A DNA stretch of 64,000 nt from Clostridiales bacterium (GTDB lineage Bacteria > Bacillota > Clostridia > Christensenellales > Aristaeellaceae), in contig SFGO01000003.1 of NCBI GenBank assembly GCA_004556545.1, positions 1 to 64,000 on the forward strand. The letters are read 5' to 3'. The translations under genes were made by a program, and so were the position numbers. Shown here piece after piece: positions 15,824 to 24,165 of this stretch (position 1 is its first letter; every line of letters begins with the position of its first letter). The notes under the pieces were generated by a model that saw nothing but the letters and a program-made list of their open reading frames with translations, had not been told where the DNA came from and searched no databases.

Positions 15824-16741
15824 ATGGCAGAGGCGATCAAAGGAAGTTTTCGTTCCGTTACCGGACAGGAACTGGAAAAGCGGCTTTGGCCCGCGGACGG
15901 CGAGCCGAAGGCGATCGTGCAGTTTGTGCACGGAATGGCGGAGCATATCGACCGCTATGACGCGCCTGCGAAAGCGCTGAATCAGGCGGGCTTTCTGGTG
16001 GTGGGGCATACCCATCTGGGCCATGGCCGGAACGCGGCGGTGAAGGGCTATTTTGCCGAAAAGGATGGCTGGGATGCGCTGATCGAAGATACCAACGCCC
16101 TGCGCCGGGAGGTGCAGGCCCAGTATCCTGAGCTGCCTTATTTCCTGTTGGGGCACAGCATGGGCAGCTTCGTGGCCCGCACCTACTGCCTGAAGTACGA
16201 AGAAGGGCTGGCAGGCGCGATTTTCAGCGGCACCGGCCATTTTGGGAAGGGCATTGTGATGGCGGGAACGGCCATCGCCGCCGTACAGTGCTTCTTCGGC
16301 GGGGCACAGAAGCCCTGCATGCTGCTGCATCATATGAATTTCTCCGCCAATAACAAAAAGGTGGAAAATCCCCAGACCGACAGCGACTGGCTCACTCGGG
16401 ACGGGGAGCAGGTGGCCAAGTATAAGGCCGACCCGCTGTGCGGCTTTCCCTTCACCGCCCGGGCCTATGCGGATATGTTCGACGGCCTGCGCCGCCTGTA
16501 CCCGGAGCATCTCTCCGCCATGAAAAAGGACGTTCCCGTGCTGCTTTTTGCGGGCGATCACGACCCGGTCGGCAGCAACGGGCAGGGTGTGCGGCAGGTG
16601 TATGAGGAGATCCGGGCGGCAGGCGTTCGGGATGTGACGCTCAAGCTCTACGAGGGCGGACGGCACGAGATGTTCAACGAGATCAATCAGGAAGAGGTCT
16701 ATGCCGACCTAATCGGCTGGCTGAACAGCAAGCTGGCCTGA
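15824..16741 (+). CDS. Alpha/beta hydrolase, lysophospholipase/monoacylglycerol lipase type
   Basis: The 305-residue cytosolic protein is in the serine aminopeptidase S33 / Hydrolase_4 group. The oxyanion region is VQFVHGMAEHIDRYD, the nucleophile elbow GHSMGS, the acid lies in LLFAGDHDPVG and the catalytic His in GGRHEMFNE. This set is typical of monoacylglycerol lipases and lysophospholipases; the true substrate is not determined by sequence. AAGGAGGA before ATG 15824 fixes the start. The next gene, recD2, begins 28 bp downstream and may be co-transcribed. Confidence 0.92.
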   Translation: MAEAIKGSFRSVTGQELEKRLWPADGEPKAIVQFVHGMAEHIDRYDAPAKALNQAGFLVVGHTHLGHGRNAAVKGYFAEKDGWDALIEDTNALRREVQAQYPELPYFLLGHSMGSFVARTYCLKYEEGLAGAIFSGTGHFGKGIVMAGTAIAAVQCFFGGAQKPCMLLHHMNFSANNKKVENPQTDSDWLTRDGEQVAKYKADPLCGFPFTARAYADMFDGLRRLYPEHLSAMKKDVPVLLFAGDHDPVGSNGQGVRQVYEEIRAAGVRDVTLKLYEGGRHEMFNEINQEEVYADLIGWLNSKLA

Positions 16742-16769
16742 ATCCCGCTTGGAAACCTACGAAAGAACG

Positions 16770-19034
16770 ATGAAGAAAGAAGGCGGAGGGTTGGAATCCG
16801 AGCAGTTAACAGCGGTGGTGCAGGATACCACCTTCCGCAACGATGAAAACGGCTATACGGTGCTGCGGGTCACGGTGGGCCGCACCACGCAGACCGTGGT
16901 GGGGCAGATGCCGGAATTAAGCCCTGGCGAAAACGTGACCTTTGAGGGCAGCTGGACGGAACACCCCGCCTATGGCAAGCAGTTTCATGCCCTGAAATGC
17001 ACCATTACGCCGCCGACCGGGAAAACCGCCATTGAAAAGTATTTGGGCTCCGGCCTGATTCGAGGCATCGGCCCGTCTACGGCCAAGCTGATCGTGCGGC
17101 ATTTCGGGGAAAACGCGCTGGAAATTCTGGACGAGCATCCCGAACGCCTGACCGAGGTCAGCGGTATCGGCAAGAAAAAAGCCGCCATGATCCTGGAAAG
17201 CTACGCCCAGCAGATGGGCATGCGCCGGGTGCTGGTGTTCTTGCAGAATTACGGCATCAGCCCCAATCTGGCTATGCGGATCGGCAAATATTACGGGGAA
17301 AATACCGTAGAGCTGATTCGTGAAAATCCCTATCGCATGGTGATGGATATCGACGGCGTAGGCTTTCTGACCGCCGACCGCATCGCCCTCAGCATGGGCA
17401 TGGATCCCCAGAGCGAGTTCCGCATCCGCGCCGCGCTGTTTTATCTGCTCAGCGAGGCGGCCAACGGGGCGGGGCATACCTATCTTCCCCGGGAAATGCT
17501 GCTCAGCCGGGCCGCAGCCATGCTGCATGCGCCGGAAGAGCTGGTGGACGCGCAGATTTCCCATGCGCTGCTGGAAAAAATGATGGTGGGCTTTTCCATT
17601 CCCGATTGCGAAAACGCCCTTTGCCTGCCCCTTTATTATCTGGCGGAAAGCGAAATCGCGCTGCGGCTGACCCGGCTGATGCACGCCCGGCCCTATAAGC
17701 GGGTGCAGGGCCTGAACAGCCGGATTGCCGAATACGAAAAGGAAACCGGCGTTTCGTTCTCCGAAACGCAGCGCAGGGCCATCCGCAGCGCCGTGGAGGA
17801 AGGCGTGCTGGTCATTACCGGCGGCCCTGGCACCGGCAAAACCACCATCATCCGCTGCATTCTGTCCCTGCTGAAGGACAATAACGACATTCTCCTGTGC
17901 GCGCCGACGGGCCGCGCCGCCAAGCGCATGAGCGAGGCCACCGGCGAGGAGGCCAAAACCATCCACCGGCTGCTGGAATACGGCGGCGACAGCGGCGCTT
18001 TCGCCCGAAGCGAGGATTATCCGCTGGAATGCGACTGCCTGATTGTAGACGAAATGAGCATGGTGGACGTGAACCTGATGCGCGGGCTGATGCGCGCTGT
18101 GCTGCCCGGCACCCGCGTCATTCTGGTGGGCGACGCGGATCAGCTGCCCAGCGTGGGCGCGGGCAATGTGCTCAAGGATATTCTGGACAGCGACGTGGTG
18201 CCCTCCATTCGCCTGACGGATATTTTCCGGCAGGACGAGAGCAGCATGATCGTCCTCAACGCCCATCGGATCAACCATGGAGAAATGCCCGTTCTGCGCA
18301 GCCGGGACACGGATTTTTTCTTTACCCGAAAGGTATTGCAGTCCGAAGCGGCGCAGGCCATCTGCGACCTGCTGCGCTCCCGTTTGCCCAAATATCTGGG
18401 CTTTCCCAAGGAGCAGTGGCAGGCTCAGGCCACCCGCTGCATTCAGGTGCTGACGCCGACCAAAAAGGGCGACTGCGGCGCGGCCAACCTGAACCGTCTG
18501 CTGCAGGAGACCCTGAACCCGGAGCGTCCCGGCGTGGACTCCCTGCTGCACGGCGAAACCGAATATCGGGTGGGGGACAAGGTCATTCAGACCAAAAACG
18601 ATTATCAGATCGAATATACCCGCCAGACGCCCTTTGGGCCGGAGGAAGGCGCGGGCGTGTTCAACGGCGACGTGGGCTACATCGAGCATATCGACCCGGC
18701 CGAACATATGATGACCGTGCTGTTTGACGACGACCGGGCCGTCACCTATCAGAAGCAGCAGCTGGACGCGCTGGACTTGGCCTATTGCCTGACCGTTCAT
18801 AAAAGCCAGGGCAGCGAATTCCCGGTGGTGGTCATGCCGGTGGTGGGCGGGCCGCCCATGCTGATGGCCCGGAACCTGCTCTATACCGCCCTGACCCGCG
18901 CCCGGCAGCTGGTCGTACTGGTAGGGCGGGAAGAAGTGATTCGCCAGATGGTGGAAAACGATCACGTGGCCAAGCGCTACACCACCTTGAAGGATCGGCT
19001 TCTGGCCGCGGCGCAGATGGAGCCGGAAGCCTGA
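16770..19034 (+). CDS. recD2: RecD2-type ATP-dependent DNA helicase
   Basis: A 754-residue superfamily 1B 5'-3' helicase of the RecBC-independent RecD2 group. An N-terminal OB-like part (LTAVVQDTTFRNDENGYTVL) is followed by tandem helix-hairpin-helix motifs (about 85-200), Walker A GGPGTGKTT, Walker B/DEAD-like DEMSMVD, and motif VI-region LTVHKSQGSEFPVVVMP with TALTRARQL. Length matches the family (about 740). It probably acts in DNA repair and recombination. The start is uncertain: ATG 16770 has weak upstream purines, and TTG codons at 16749 and 16791 are alternatives. Confidence 0.95.
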   Translation: MKKEGGGLESEQLTAVVQDTTFRNDENGYTVLRVTVGRTTQTVVGQMPELSPGENVTFEGSWTEHPAYGKQFHALKCTITPPTGKTAIEKYLGSGLIRGIGPSTAKLIVRHFGENALEILDEHPERLTEVSGIGKKKAAMILESYAQQMGMRRVLVFLQNYGISPNLAMRIGKYYGENTVELIRENPYRMVMDIDGVGFLTADRIALSMGMDPQSEFRIRAALFYLLSEAANGAGHTYLPREMLLSRAAAMLHAPEELVDAQISHALLEKMMVGFSIPDCENALCLPLYYLAESEIALRLTRLMHARPYKRVQGLNSRIAEYEKETGVSFSETQRRAIRSAVEEGVLVITGGPGTGKTTIIRCILSLLKDNNDILLCAPTGRAAKRMSEATGEEAKTIHRLLEYGGDSGAFARSEDYPLECDCLIVDEMSMVDVNLMRGLMRAVLPGTRVILVGDADQLPSVGAGNVLKDILDSDVVPSIRLTDIFRQDESSMIVLNAHRINHGEMPVLRSRDTDFFFTRKVLQSEAAQAICDLLRSRLPKYLGFPKEQWQAQATRCIQVLTPTKKGDCGAANLNRLLQETLNPERPGVDSLLHGETEYRVGDKVIQTKNDYQIEYTRQTPFGPEEGAGVFNGDVGYIEHIDPAEHMMTVLFDDDRAVTYQKQQLDALDLAYCLTVHKSQGSEFPVVVMPVVGGPPMLMARNLLYTALTRARQLVVLVGREEVIRQMVENDHVAKRYTTLKDRLLAAAQMEPEA

Positions 19035-19065
19035 ACGCCATTTTCAAAACAGAAGGGAAAGGGCC

Positions 19066-19815
19066 ATGATTACCGACAGCTATGATATTCAGACGGAACC
19101 AATGCTCAGCCTGCGGGATTTTTACGGCGAGCCCGGCCATCTGGTGGAAAAATGCCTGATTCTCTTTTCCAAAAGCATCCATCAGTATTTGCTGGATACC
19201 TTTGAATGCCAGCCCATCGGCACGCTGACCAGCTGCAACGGCAATAAGACCATTTATCAGTTCTGCCATGAGGGCGAGAACATCGGCTTCTATCTGACGG
19301 ACATCGGCTCGGCCTTGGCCGCGTCGCTGTGCTATGAGGCCAGCTGGCTCACCGGAGCCCAAAAGTTTATCATGTTCGGCTCCTGCGGCAGTCTGGATCG
19401 TGAAAAAACCGCAGGCAGGTTTATCCTGCCCACGGAAAGCTATCGCGGCGAAGGCTGCTCTTACTATTACGCTCCTCCGGCGGATTATATCCGGATTGCC
19501 AACAGCGACCGGCTGAAGGAAATCTTTGAAGCGCTTCAGATCCCCTATGTGCAGGGCCGGGTGTGGACCACCGACTGTATGCTTCGGGAAACGAAAGGGT
19601 TGGTCGCCCGGCGGAAAAGCGAAGGCTGCATCGCCGTCGAAATGGAACTGGCGGGCGTTCAGGCGGGCTGCGATTTTTATCATCTGGAGCTTTACGATTT
19701 TCTGGAAGCAGGCGACGTGCTGGAAGAAAGCGGCTATGAAGTGACCGGCCTCGCCCGTGCCAATCACGACTTTGGCAAGCTGTTTGTTGCCCTGAAGATC
19801 GCCCATCGGATCTGA
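19066..19815 (+). CDS. Nucleoside phosphorylase family protein
   Basis: A 249-residue protein of the PNP/UDP phosphorylase fold. It shows the phosphate-site segment with IMFGSCGSLD, the DIGSALAAS loop and the conserved late CIAVEMELAGV segment, where the second Glu binds the ribose. Such enzymes split purine or pyrimidine nucleosides with phosphate; the base specificity here is unclear. It follows recD2 by 31 bp with a GAAAGG-type site. A convergent XRE regulator begins 20 bp after the stop. Confidence 0.88.
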   Translation: MITDSYDIQTEPMLSLRDFYGEPGHLVEKCLILFSKSIHQYLLDTFECQPIGTLTSCNGNKTIYQFCHEGENIGFYLTDIGSALAASLCYEASWLTGAQKFIMFGSCGSLDREKTAGRFILPTESYRGEGCSYYYAPPADYIRIANSDRLKEIFEALQIPYVQGRVWTTDCMLRETKGLVARRKSEGCIAVEMELAGVQAGCDFYHLELYDFLEAGDVLEESGYEVTGLARANHDFGKLFVALKIAHRI

Positions 19816-19835
19816 ATACCTGCCCGGCGCTTCCA

Positions 19836-20420
19836 TTACACCTGCTGTGCCGCCAGCCCGTGACGGGTGCAGTACCAGAACAGCGTGCCATGGGCAAAGA
19901 AGGGGAAACGGGCTTCCGGGCTCCATTCCGGGTACAGCTTTTTCAGAATCAGCGTATCGTTGGAAAGAAAAGCGATAAAGGAAAGGGAATGTTCCCGGCT
20001 CATCTCGTGATTCGAGATCACGTACCATTCTCCGTCGGAAAGCTCCACGAGCAGCCGTTCCTCCGGCTCGGCGGCGCGAACGGGCAGGGGAGACAGCTTC
20101 CGGCCGCAGCAGACCGCGTCGGTCGGTTCGGTGGAAAACAGCAGATTGCCGCATTCCGGGCAGACGTAAAAATTCAGCTTTTTCAGATTGCCGCTGCTGG
20201 AACCGCGCTCCTGCAAGCCGCCGTATAAAAGGGCCTTTACATCCACATCCAGCACCCGGGCCAGCGCAGGCAGCAGGGAAATATCCGGCGCGCCGCCGCC
20301 GCACTCCCATTTGGATACGGTCTTGTCGCTGACGCAGAGCTTTTCGGCCAGTTCCAGCTGAGTCATGCCTTTCATTTGACGTTGGGAGCGGATCACCGCT
20401 CCTGTTTTGATGGGATCCAT
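19836..20420 (-). CDS. XRE family regulator with zinc-ribbon-like C-terminal domain
   Basis: The 194-residue protein has an N-terminal Cro/C1 helix-turn-helix (residues about 8-62: IRSQRQMKGMTQLELAEKL and CVSDKTVSKWECGGG), and then a CPECG...CCGRK knuckle that may bind metal, followed by a small alpha/beta domain of about 100 residues. GGAGGTG before ATG 20420 sets the start; the frame extends further without support. It is divergent from the SGNH hydrolase gene (174 bp apart), a possible target. No ligand is known. Confidence 0.87.
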   Translation of the reverse strand: MDPIKTGAVIRSQRQMKGMTQLELAEKLCVSDKTVSKWECGGGAPDISLLPALARVLDVDVKALLYGGLQERGSSSGNLKKLNFYVCPECGNLLFSTEPTDAVCCGRKLSPLPVRAAEPEERLLVELSDGEWYVISNHEMSREHSLSFIAFLSNDTLILKKLYPEWSPEARFPFFAHGTLFWYCTRHGLAAQQV

Positions 20421-20511
20421 TTTGTCCACCTCCTCTGTCATCATAGCCGAAAGCGACGCTTGGCACAATCAACGTTTCGTAGATAAGCGGGAAAATGTGG
20501 AAGAATGTTTC

Positions 20512-20541
20512 TTGACAGCGGCTTTTTTCTGCGTCTATACT
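20512..20541 (+). promoter_or_regulatory. Promoter of the SGNH hydrolase gene
   Basis: TTGACA (20512-20517), 18-bp spacer, TATACT (20536-20541). Confidence 0.75.
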
Positions 20542-20593
20542 GGGCGCTGGAAAAAGCGCCGGACGCGCTTTTACGGCAAAGGAGGACACGAAA

Positions 20594-21244
20594 ATGCTTT
20601 TGGGAAAAAACGATAAACTGCTGTTCATCGGCGACTCCATTTCGGATTACGACCGCGCCAGGCCGGTAGGCGAGGGGCTGTTCAAAGCGTGGGGCACCAG
20701 CTATGTGGCCGATGTGGGTTCGCTTCTGTGCTGCATGTACCCGGAACTGAACCTGCGCATTGTCAATATGGGCATCAGCGGCAATCAGATCCGGGATCTG
20801 GATCGCCGCTGGCAGACGGACGTGCTGGATCTGAAGCCGGATTTCGTCAGCATATTGATCGGCATCAACGACGTTTGGCGGCAGTTCGACAGTCCGCAGA
20901 TGCCGGAGCAGCATGTGCCAACGGACGAATACGAGGCCACCTACCGCAAGCTGATCGAAGAAACGCTGCCCAAAGTCAAGGGCATGATCCTGATGACGCC
21001 CTACATGATGGAGCCTAACCGCAAGGATCCCATGCGGGCCCGGATGGACGAATACGGCGAGATCGTCCGCAGACTGGCGGAGGAATACAAGCTGGTCTTT
21101 GTAGACCTGCAGGCGGGCTGGGACCGGCTGTTTGAGCACATGCATCCCTGCAATATCGCTTGGGACCGCATCCATCCCAATCAGGTCGGCTGCATGTACA
21201 TTGCCAAGCAGTTCCTTAAGGCCATCGGCGCGGATCGGGCGTGA
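20594..21244 (+). CDS. SGNH/GDSL hydrolase
   Basis: A 216-residue cytosolic esterase-fold protein. Block I is FIGDSISDYDR (Ser nucleophile), block II has MGISGNQIRDL, block III ILIGINDVW and block V WDRIHPNQVG with the catalytic Asp/His. No signal peptide is present, so it acts on internal substrates, for example de-acetylation of imported sugars; the substrate is not known. AAAGGAGG before ATG 20594 and a consensus promoter make it a separate unit; a GNAT gene follows after 53 bp. Confidence 0.92.
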   Translation: MLLGKNDKLLFIGDSISDYDRARPVGEGLFKAWGTSYVADVGSLLCCMYPELNLRIVNMGISGNQIRDLDRRWQTDVLDLKPDFVSILIGINDVWRQFDSPQMPEQHVPTDEYEATYRKLIEETLPKVKGMILMTPYMMEPNRKDPMRARMDEYGEIVRRLAEEYKLVFVDLQAGWDRLFEHMHPCNIAWDRIHPNQVGCMYIAKQFLKAIGADRA

Positions 21245-21297
21245 AAAGTCCGGCTATGAGATCGTTGATTGACTGATCGAAAGGGAGAGGGGCAAAG

Positions 21298-21768
21298 ATG
21301 AAAACGATCGAGTTACAGAAAATGACAAGGGAACTTTGTCATGAACTGTATAAGGGCTGGAGCAACGATGCGTCCATCTATACGGATATGTCCCTTTTCA
21401 AGCCGTATTCCTATGAGAAAGCGGCGGTTGACCGGTATTTTGACTCGAAAAACGAAACCTCGCGCATTCTGTTTGCCATCATGCTGGAGGATAGATCCAT
21501 CGGAGAGCTGCAGCTGAAGCGGATAGACCGGGAGAAAGCAGAATGCACCTTGAGCATTCATCTGCAGAACGACGCTGTGAAAGGAAAAGGATACGGAACG
21601 CAGGCCGAGCGCATGGCGGTCCAATATGCCTTTGACGAGCTGGGAATGGCCGCAGTCAATGCGGATGCCGTCAGGAAGAATATCCGAAGCCAGCACGTTC
21701 TGGAAAAGGTGGGCTTTCGCCTGATCGCCGAAGATGATCTTTTCAAATACTACCGTATGGAGCGGTAA
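21298..21768 (+). CDS. GNAT family N-acetyltransferase
   Basis: A 156-residue acetyltransferase of the RimJ/RimL-like group. The acetyl-CoA loop region is VKGKGYGTQAERMAVQYAFD (the R/QxxGxG/A pattern as KGKGYGT), and the end has the family-typical NIRSQHVLEKVGF. The substrate may be a protein N-terminus or a small amine; it cannot be told from the sequence. It has a strong ribosome binding site (AAAGGGAGAGG). Confidence 0.9.
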   Translation: MKTIELQKMTRELCHELYKGWSNDASIYTDMSLFKPYSYEKAAVDRYFDSKNETSRILFAIMLEDRSIGELQLKRIDREKAECTLSIHLQNDAVKGKGYGTQAERMAVQYAFDELGMAAVNADAVRKNIRSQHVLEKVGFRLIAEDDLFKYYRMER

Positions 21769-21819
21769 AGACGGCTTGCCGGACAGCGCTATACGGAGCC
21801 TCCTGAAAGAATGTACGAA

Positions 21820-21857
21820 CCCCCTTCGGACACAGAAAAGCCCGAAGGGGGCTCTTT
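21820..21857 (+). terminator. Terminator after the GNAT gene
   Basis: A 10-bp stem, CCCCCTTCGG (21820-21829) with its complement (21842-21851), is followed by CTCTTTT. Confidence 0.8.
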
Positions 21858-21864
21858 TATCCCC

Positions 21865-21912
21865 AAACAAAAACACCCCGCGTTTCATTCGTGTGCCGAA
21901 CGAAACGCGGGG
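21865..21912 (-). terminator. Terminator of the HU gene
   Basis: An 11-bp perfect stem (21876-21886 with 21902-21912) is followed on the minus strand by TGTTTTTGTTT. Confidence 0.88.
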
Positions 21913-21928
21913 CGAGGAAAAACAGAAC

Positions 21929-22204
21929 TTACTTGTTCACGCTGTCCTTCAGAGCCTTACCGGCCTTGAAAGCGGGAGCCTTGGAAGCGGCGATCTCCAC
22001 AGCCTCGCCAGTGCGGGGGTTGCGGGCGGTACGGGCGGCGCGGTTCACCACTTCGAAGCTGCCGAAGCCTACAATCTGCACCTTTTCACCGGCGGTCAGG
22101 GACTCGGTCACGGTCTCGGTGAAGGCGGCCAGCACCTTCTCGGCGTCCTTCTTGGACAGAGCAGCTTTCTCAGCGATCGCATTTACCAGTTCAGCTTTAT
22201 TCAT
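21929..22204 (-). CDS. hup: HU family DNA-binding protein
   Basis: The 91-residue protein begins MNKAELVNAIAEKAALSKKD and has the HU/IHF signature around VGFGSFEVVNRAARTARNPR with TGEAVEIAASKAPAFKAGK, the beta-arm that bends DNA. HU is the main nucleoid protein. AAGGAGGATATTACT before ATG 22204, a consensus promoter and a strong terminator make it a well-expressed single-gene unit. Codon use is more biased than in its neighbours, as expected. Confidence 0.97.
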   Translation of the reverse strand: MNKAELVNAIAEKAALSKKDAEKVLAAFTETVTESLTAGEKVQIVGFGSFEVVNRAARTARNPRTGEAVEIAASKAPAFKAGKALKDSVNK

Positions 22205-22243
22205 AGTAATATCCTCCTTACATAGTTGGGGTAGCAGAATGGG

Positions 22244-22272
22244 AGTATAGCAAAACAAAATGCGGCTGTCAA
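22244..22272 (-). promoter_or_regulatory. Promoter of the HU gene
   Basis: On the minus strand TTGACA (22272-22267), 17-bp spacer, TATACT (22249-22244). The rest of the gap up to 22507 shows no gene. Confidence 0.88.
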
Positions 22273-22507
22273 TGCCTGAACGCCTGAGTTAACAAAGATT
22301 CAGCCATTTTTTACGTATTTTGAGAGAGATTGGGGCATGTTTTTACTTATTTTACGGCAAAAAGCCCGTTTTTGGGGCATGGCATTTTGTGAAAGGCTCC
22401 TTCGGCAGGAGTTGAAGCGTCGGATGTCGTATTCCTTTCTGTAAGGGAAGAGAAAAATACGCCCGCTTTTTTGTCCGGGCGGTGAATGCTGATTCGGAGG
22501 AAGCCAT

Positions 22508-23218
22508 ATGGAAAAAGAAAAGAAAGTCCGGGAGGCGCTTTCGCTGGAAAGAGCGCTGATGGAACGGCTGAGCCAGTCGGAAATTCGGAATTGGCTGAAA
22601 AAATACGCCATGCCCTATCAGGAGCTGATGTCCTGCTACCGCTGCGCGCTGATGGAGGTAGAGACGAAGTTCAACGTGCTGGACGAGGAACTTTCCCTGC
22701 TGTACGACCGCAACCCCATCGAAAGCATCAAGTCCCGCATCAAGTCGCCGGAGAGCATCGTGGATAAGGCCGTGCGTAAGGGCATTCCCATGACGGTGGA
22801 GAGCATCGAGAAAAACCTGCGGGATATTGCGGGCCTGCGGGTCATCTGCGCCTTTCCCAGCGATATTTATATGCTGGCCGATGCGCTGCTTCGGCAGGAC
22901 GATGTGACGCTGATCGAGCGCAAGGATTATATTCAGAACCCCAAGGATAACGGCTACCGCAGCCTGCATCTGATTATTGAGATTCCGATTTTTCTGCATA
23001 ATCAGACCCGCCGGATGAAGGTGGAGGTGCAGCTGCGCACCATCGCCATGGACTGGTGGGCCAGTTTGGAGCACAAGATTCGCTATAAGAAGGATCTGAC
23101 GAACGACGAGGCCATCTTCGCCGAGCTGCGGGAGTGCGCGGAAGTGAGCGCCCGGCTGGATCAGCGGATGCAAGGCATTCACGAAAAAGCGGAAAACGGG
23201 AAAAACTCTGTTTTGTAA
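22508..23218 (+). CDS. Small alarmone synthetase, RelQ/YjbM-like GTP pyrophosphokinase
   Basis: The 236-residue protein has one RelA_SpoT synthetase domain without hydrolase or TGS domains. Signatures are KSRIKSPESIVDKAVRKG, IRDIAGLRVICAF-like NLRDIAGLRVICAF, DYIQNPKDNGYRSLHL and VEVQLRTIAMDWWASLEH. These match the RelQ/SAS1 type, which makes (p)ppGpp from GTP/GDP and ATP in stress. It is a stand-alone cytosolic enzyme, 104 bp upstream of the glycyl radical activase gene, from which it is separated by a promoter. Confidence 0.94.
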   Translation: MEKEKKVREALSLERALMERLSQSEIRNWLKKYAMPYQELMSCYRCALMEVETKFNVLDEELSLLYDRNPIESIKSRIKSPESIVDKAVRKGIPMTVESIEKNLRDIAGLRVICAFPSDIYMLADALLRQDDVTLIERKDYIQNPKDNGYRSLHLIIEIPIFLHNQTRRMKVEVQLRTIAMDWWASLEHKIRYKKDLTNDEAIFAELRECAEVSARLDQRMQGIHEKAENGKNSVL

Positions 23219-23236
23219 GCGAATTCTGATTTTGAA

Positions 23237-23265
23237 TTGACAGGACGGAAAGGCTATGGTAAGAT
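23237..23265 (+). promoter_or_regulatory. Promoter of the glycyl radical enzyme operon
   Basis: TTGACA (23237-23242), 17-bp spacer, TAAGAT (23260-23265), with a TG extension (TGG before the -10). Confidence 0.7.
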
Positions 23266-23322
23266 ATTTTCGGCATTATTAACGTTAACAATTTTGAGAT
23301 TCAGAGAAAAGGAGGGAAGGCG

Positions 23323-24165
23323 TTGACGGGACAAGTCTTTGATCTGGAAGAATTCGCCGTGTACGACGGCCCCGGCATTCGCTATGCCGTGTTTCTCAAG
23401 GGCTGCCCGCTGCGCTGCCACTGGTGCCATAATCCCGAGGGGCTTTCCGCCGCGCCGCAGATCATGGTTTCCCAGATGTGCGTCCATTGCGGAGCCTGCC
23501 GAAAGGTCTGCCCCTCGCCGGAGCGCTGCACGGGCTGCGGCGCATGCGTCGGCGTTTGCCCGGTCGGCGCGCGGCGGCTGTGCGGACGGGCAATGACGGC
23601 GGAGGCAGTGGCGGAAAAGATTCGGCCCAGCCTGCCGGTTTTGCAGCTCAATGGGGGAGGCGTGACCTTCACCGGCGGGGAAGTACTGATGCAGCCGGAT
23701 TTCGTGCTGGCGGTACGCGCCCTTCTGCCGGAAGCCCATGCAGCCATCGAGACCAGCGGCTATGCCCAGCCGGAGGTTTTTCAGCGGGTAGCGAAAGCCA
23801 TGGATCTGGTCATCATGGATGTCAAGCTGGCGGATCCGGCGCTGCACCGCCGGTGGACAGGGGTGGACAATGGGCCGATTCTGCGGAATCTGGACTGGCT
23901 GAAGAAAAGCGGTATCCCCTTCTGGATCCGGATTCCGCTGATCCCCACCGTGAACGACACCGAGGAAAACATGCGCCGGACAGCGGCGCTGCTTCAGGGC
24001 GCTGCCCGGCTGGAACGGGTGGAGCTGCTTCCCTATCACAAAACCGCCGGCGCGAAATATGCGGCGGCAGGGATGAACTACGATCCCGGCTTTCCCACCG
24101 GGCAGGAACCCCAAATTCATCTGGAATCCTTTCAGGAGGCGAAAATACCATGCGTCGTGAACTGA
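23323..24165 (+). CDS. Glycyl radical enzyme activase (radical SAM)
   Basis: The 280-residue activase uses S-adenosylmethionine and a 4Fe-4S cluster to put the radical on its partner enzyme. The radical SAM Cys triad is seen in KGCPLRCHWCHNPEG (CxxxCxxC). A ferredoxin-like insert with eight Cys (CVHCGACRKVCP then CTGCGACVGVCP) gives two extra clusters, as in activases of dehydratase-type glycyl radical enzymes rather than classical PflA. It uses a TTG start at 23323 behind AAAAGGAGGG. The 3' end overlaps the enzyme gene by 16 nt, so the two are coupled. Confidence 0.95.
   Translation: MTGQVFDLEEFAVYDGPGIRYAVFLKGCPLRCHWCHNPEGLSAAPQIMVSQMCVHCGACRKVCPSPERCTGCGACVGVCPVGARRLCGRAMTAEAVAEKIRPSLPVLQLNGGGVTFTGGEVLMQPDFVLAVRALLPEAHAAIETSGYAQPEVFQRVAKAMDLVIMDVKLADPALHRRWTGVDNGPILRNLDWLKKSGIPFWIRIPLIPTVNDTEENMRRTAALLQGAARLERVELLPYHKTAGAKYAAAGMNYDPGFPTGQEPQIHLESFQEAKIPCVVN

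Noticed and set aside
16917..18965. Minus-strand open frame of 682 codons opposite recD2
   Set aside because: Same reason: shadow of a well-conserved helicase gene.
23478..24149. Frame that extends the glycyl radical enzyme upstream through the activase gene
   Set aside because: The extension is the +1 frame of the activase and has no family similarity; a good ribosome binding site and family N-terminus place the start at 24150.
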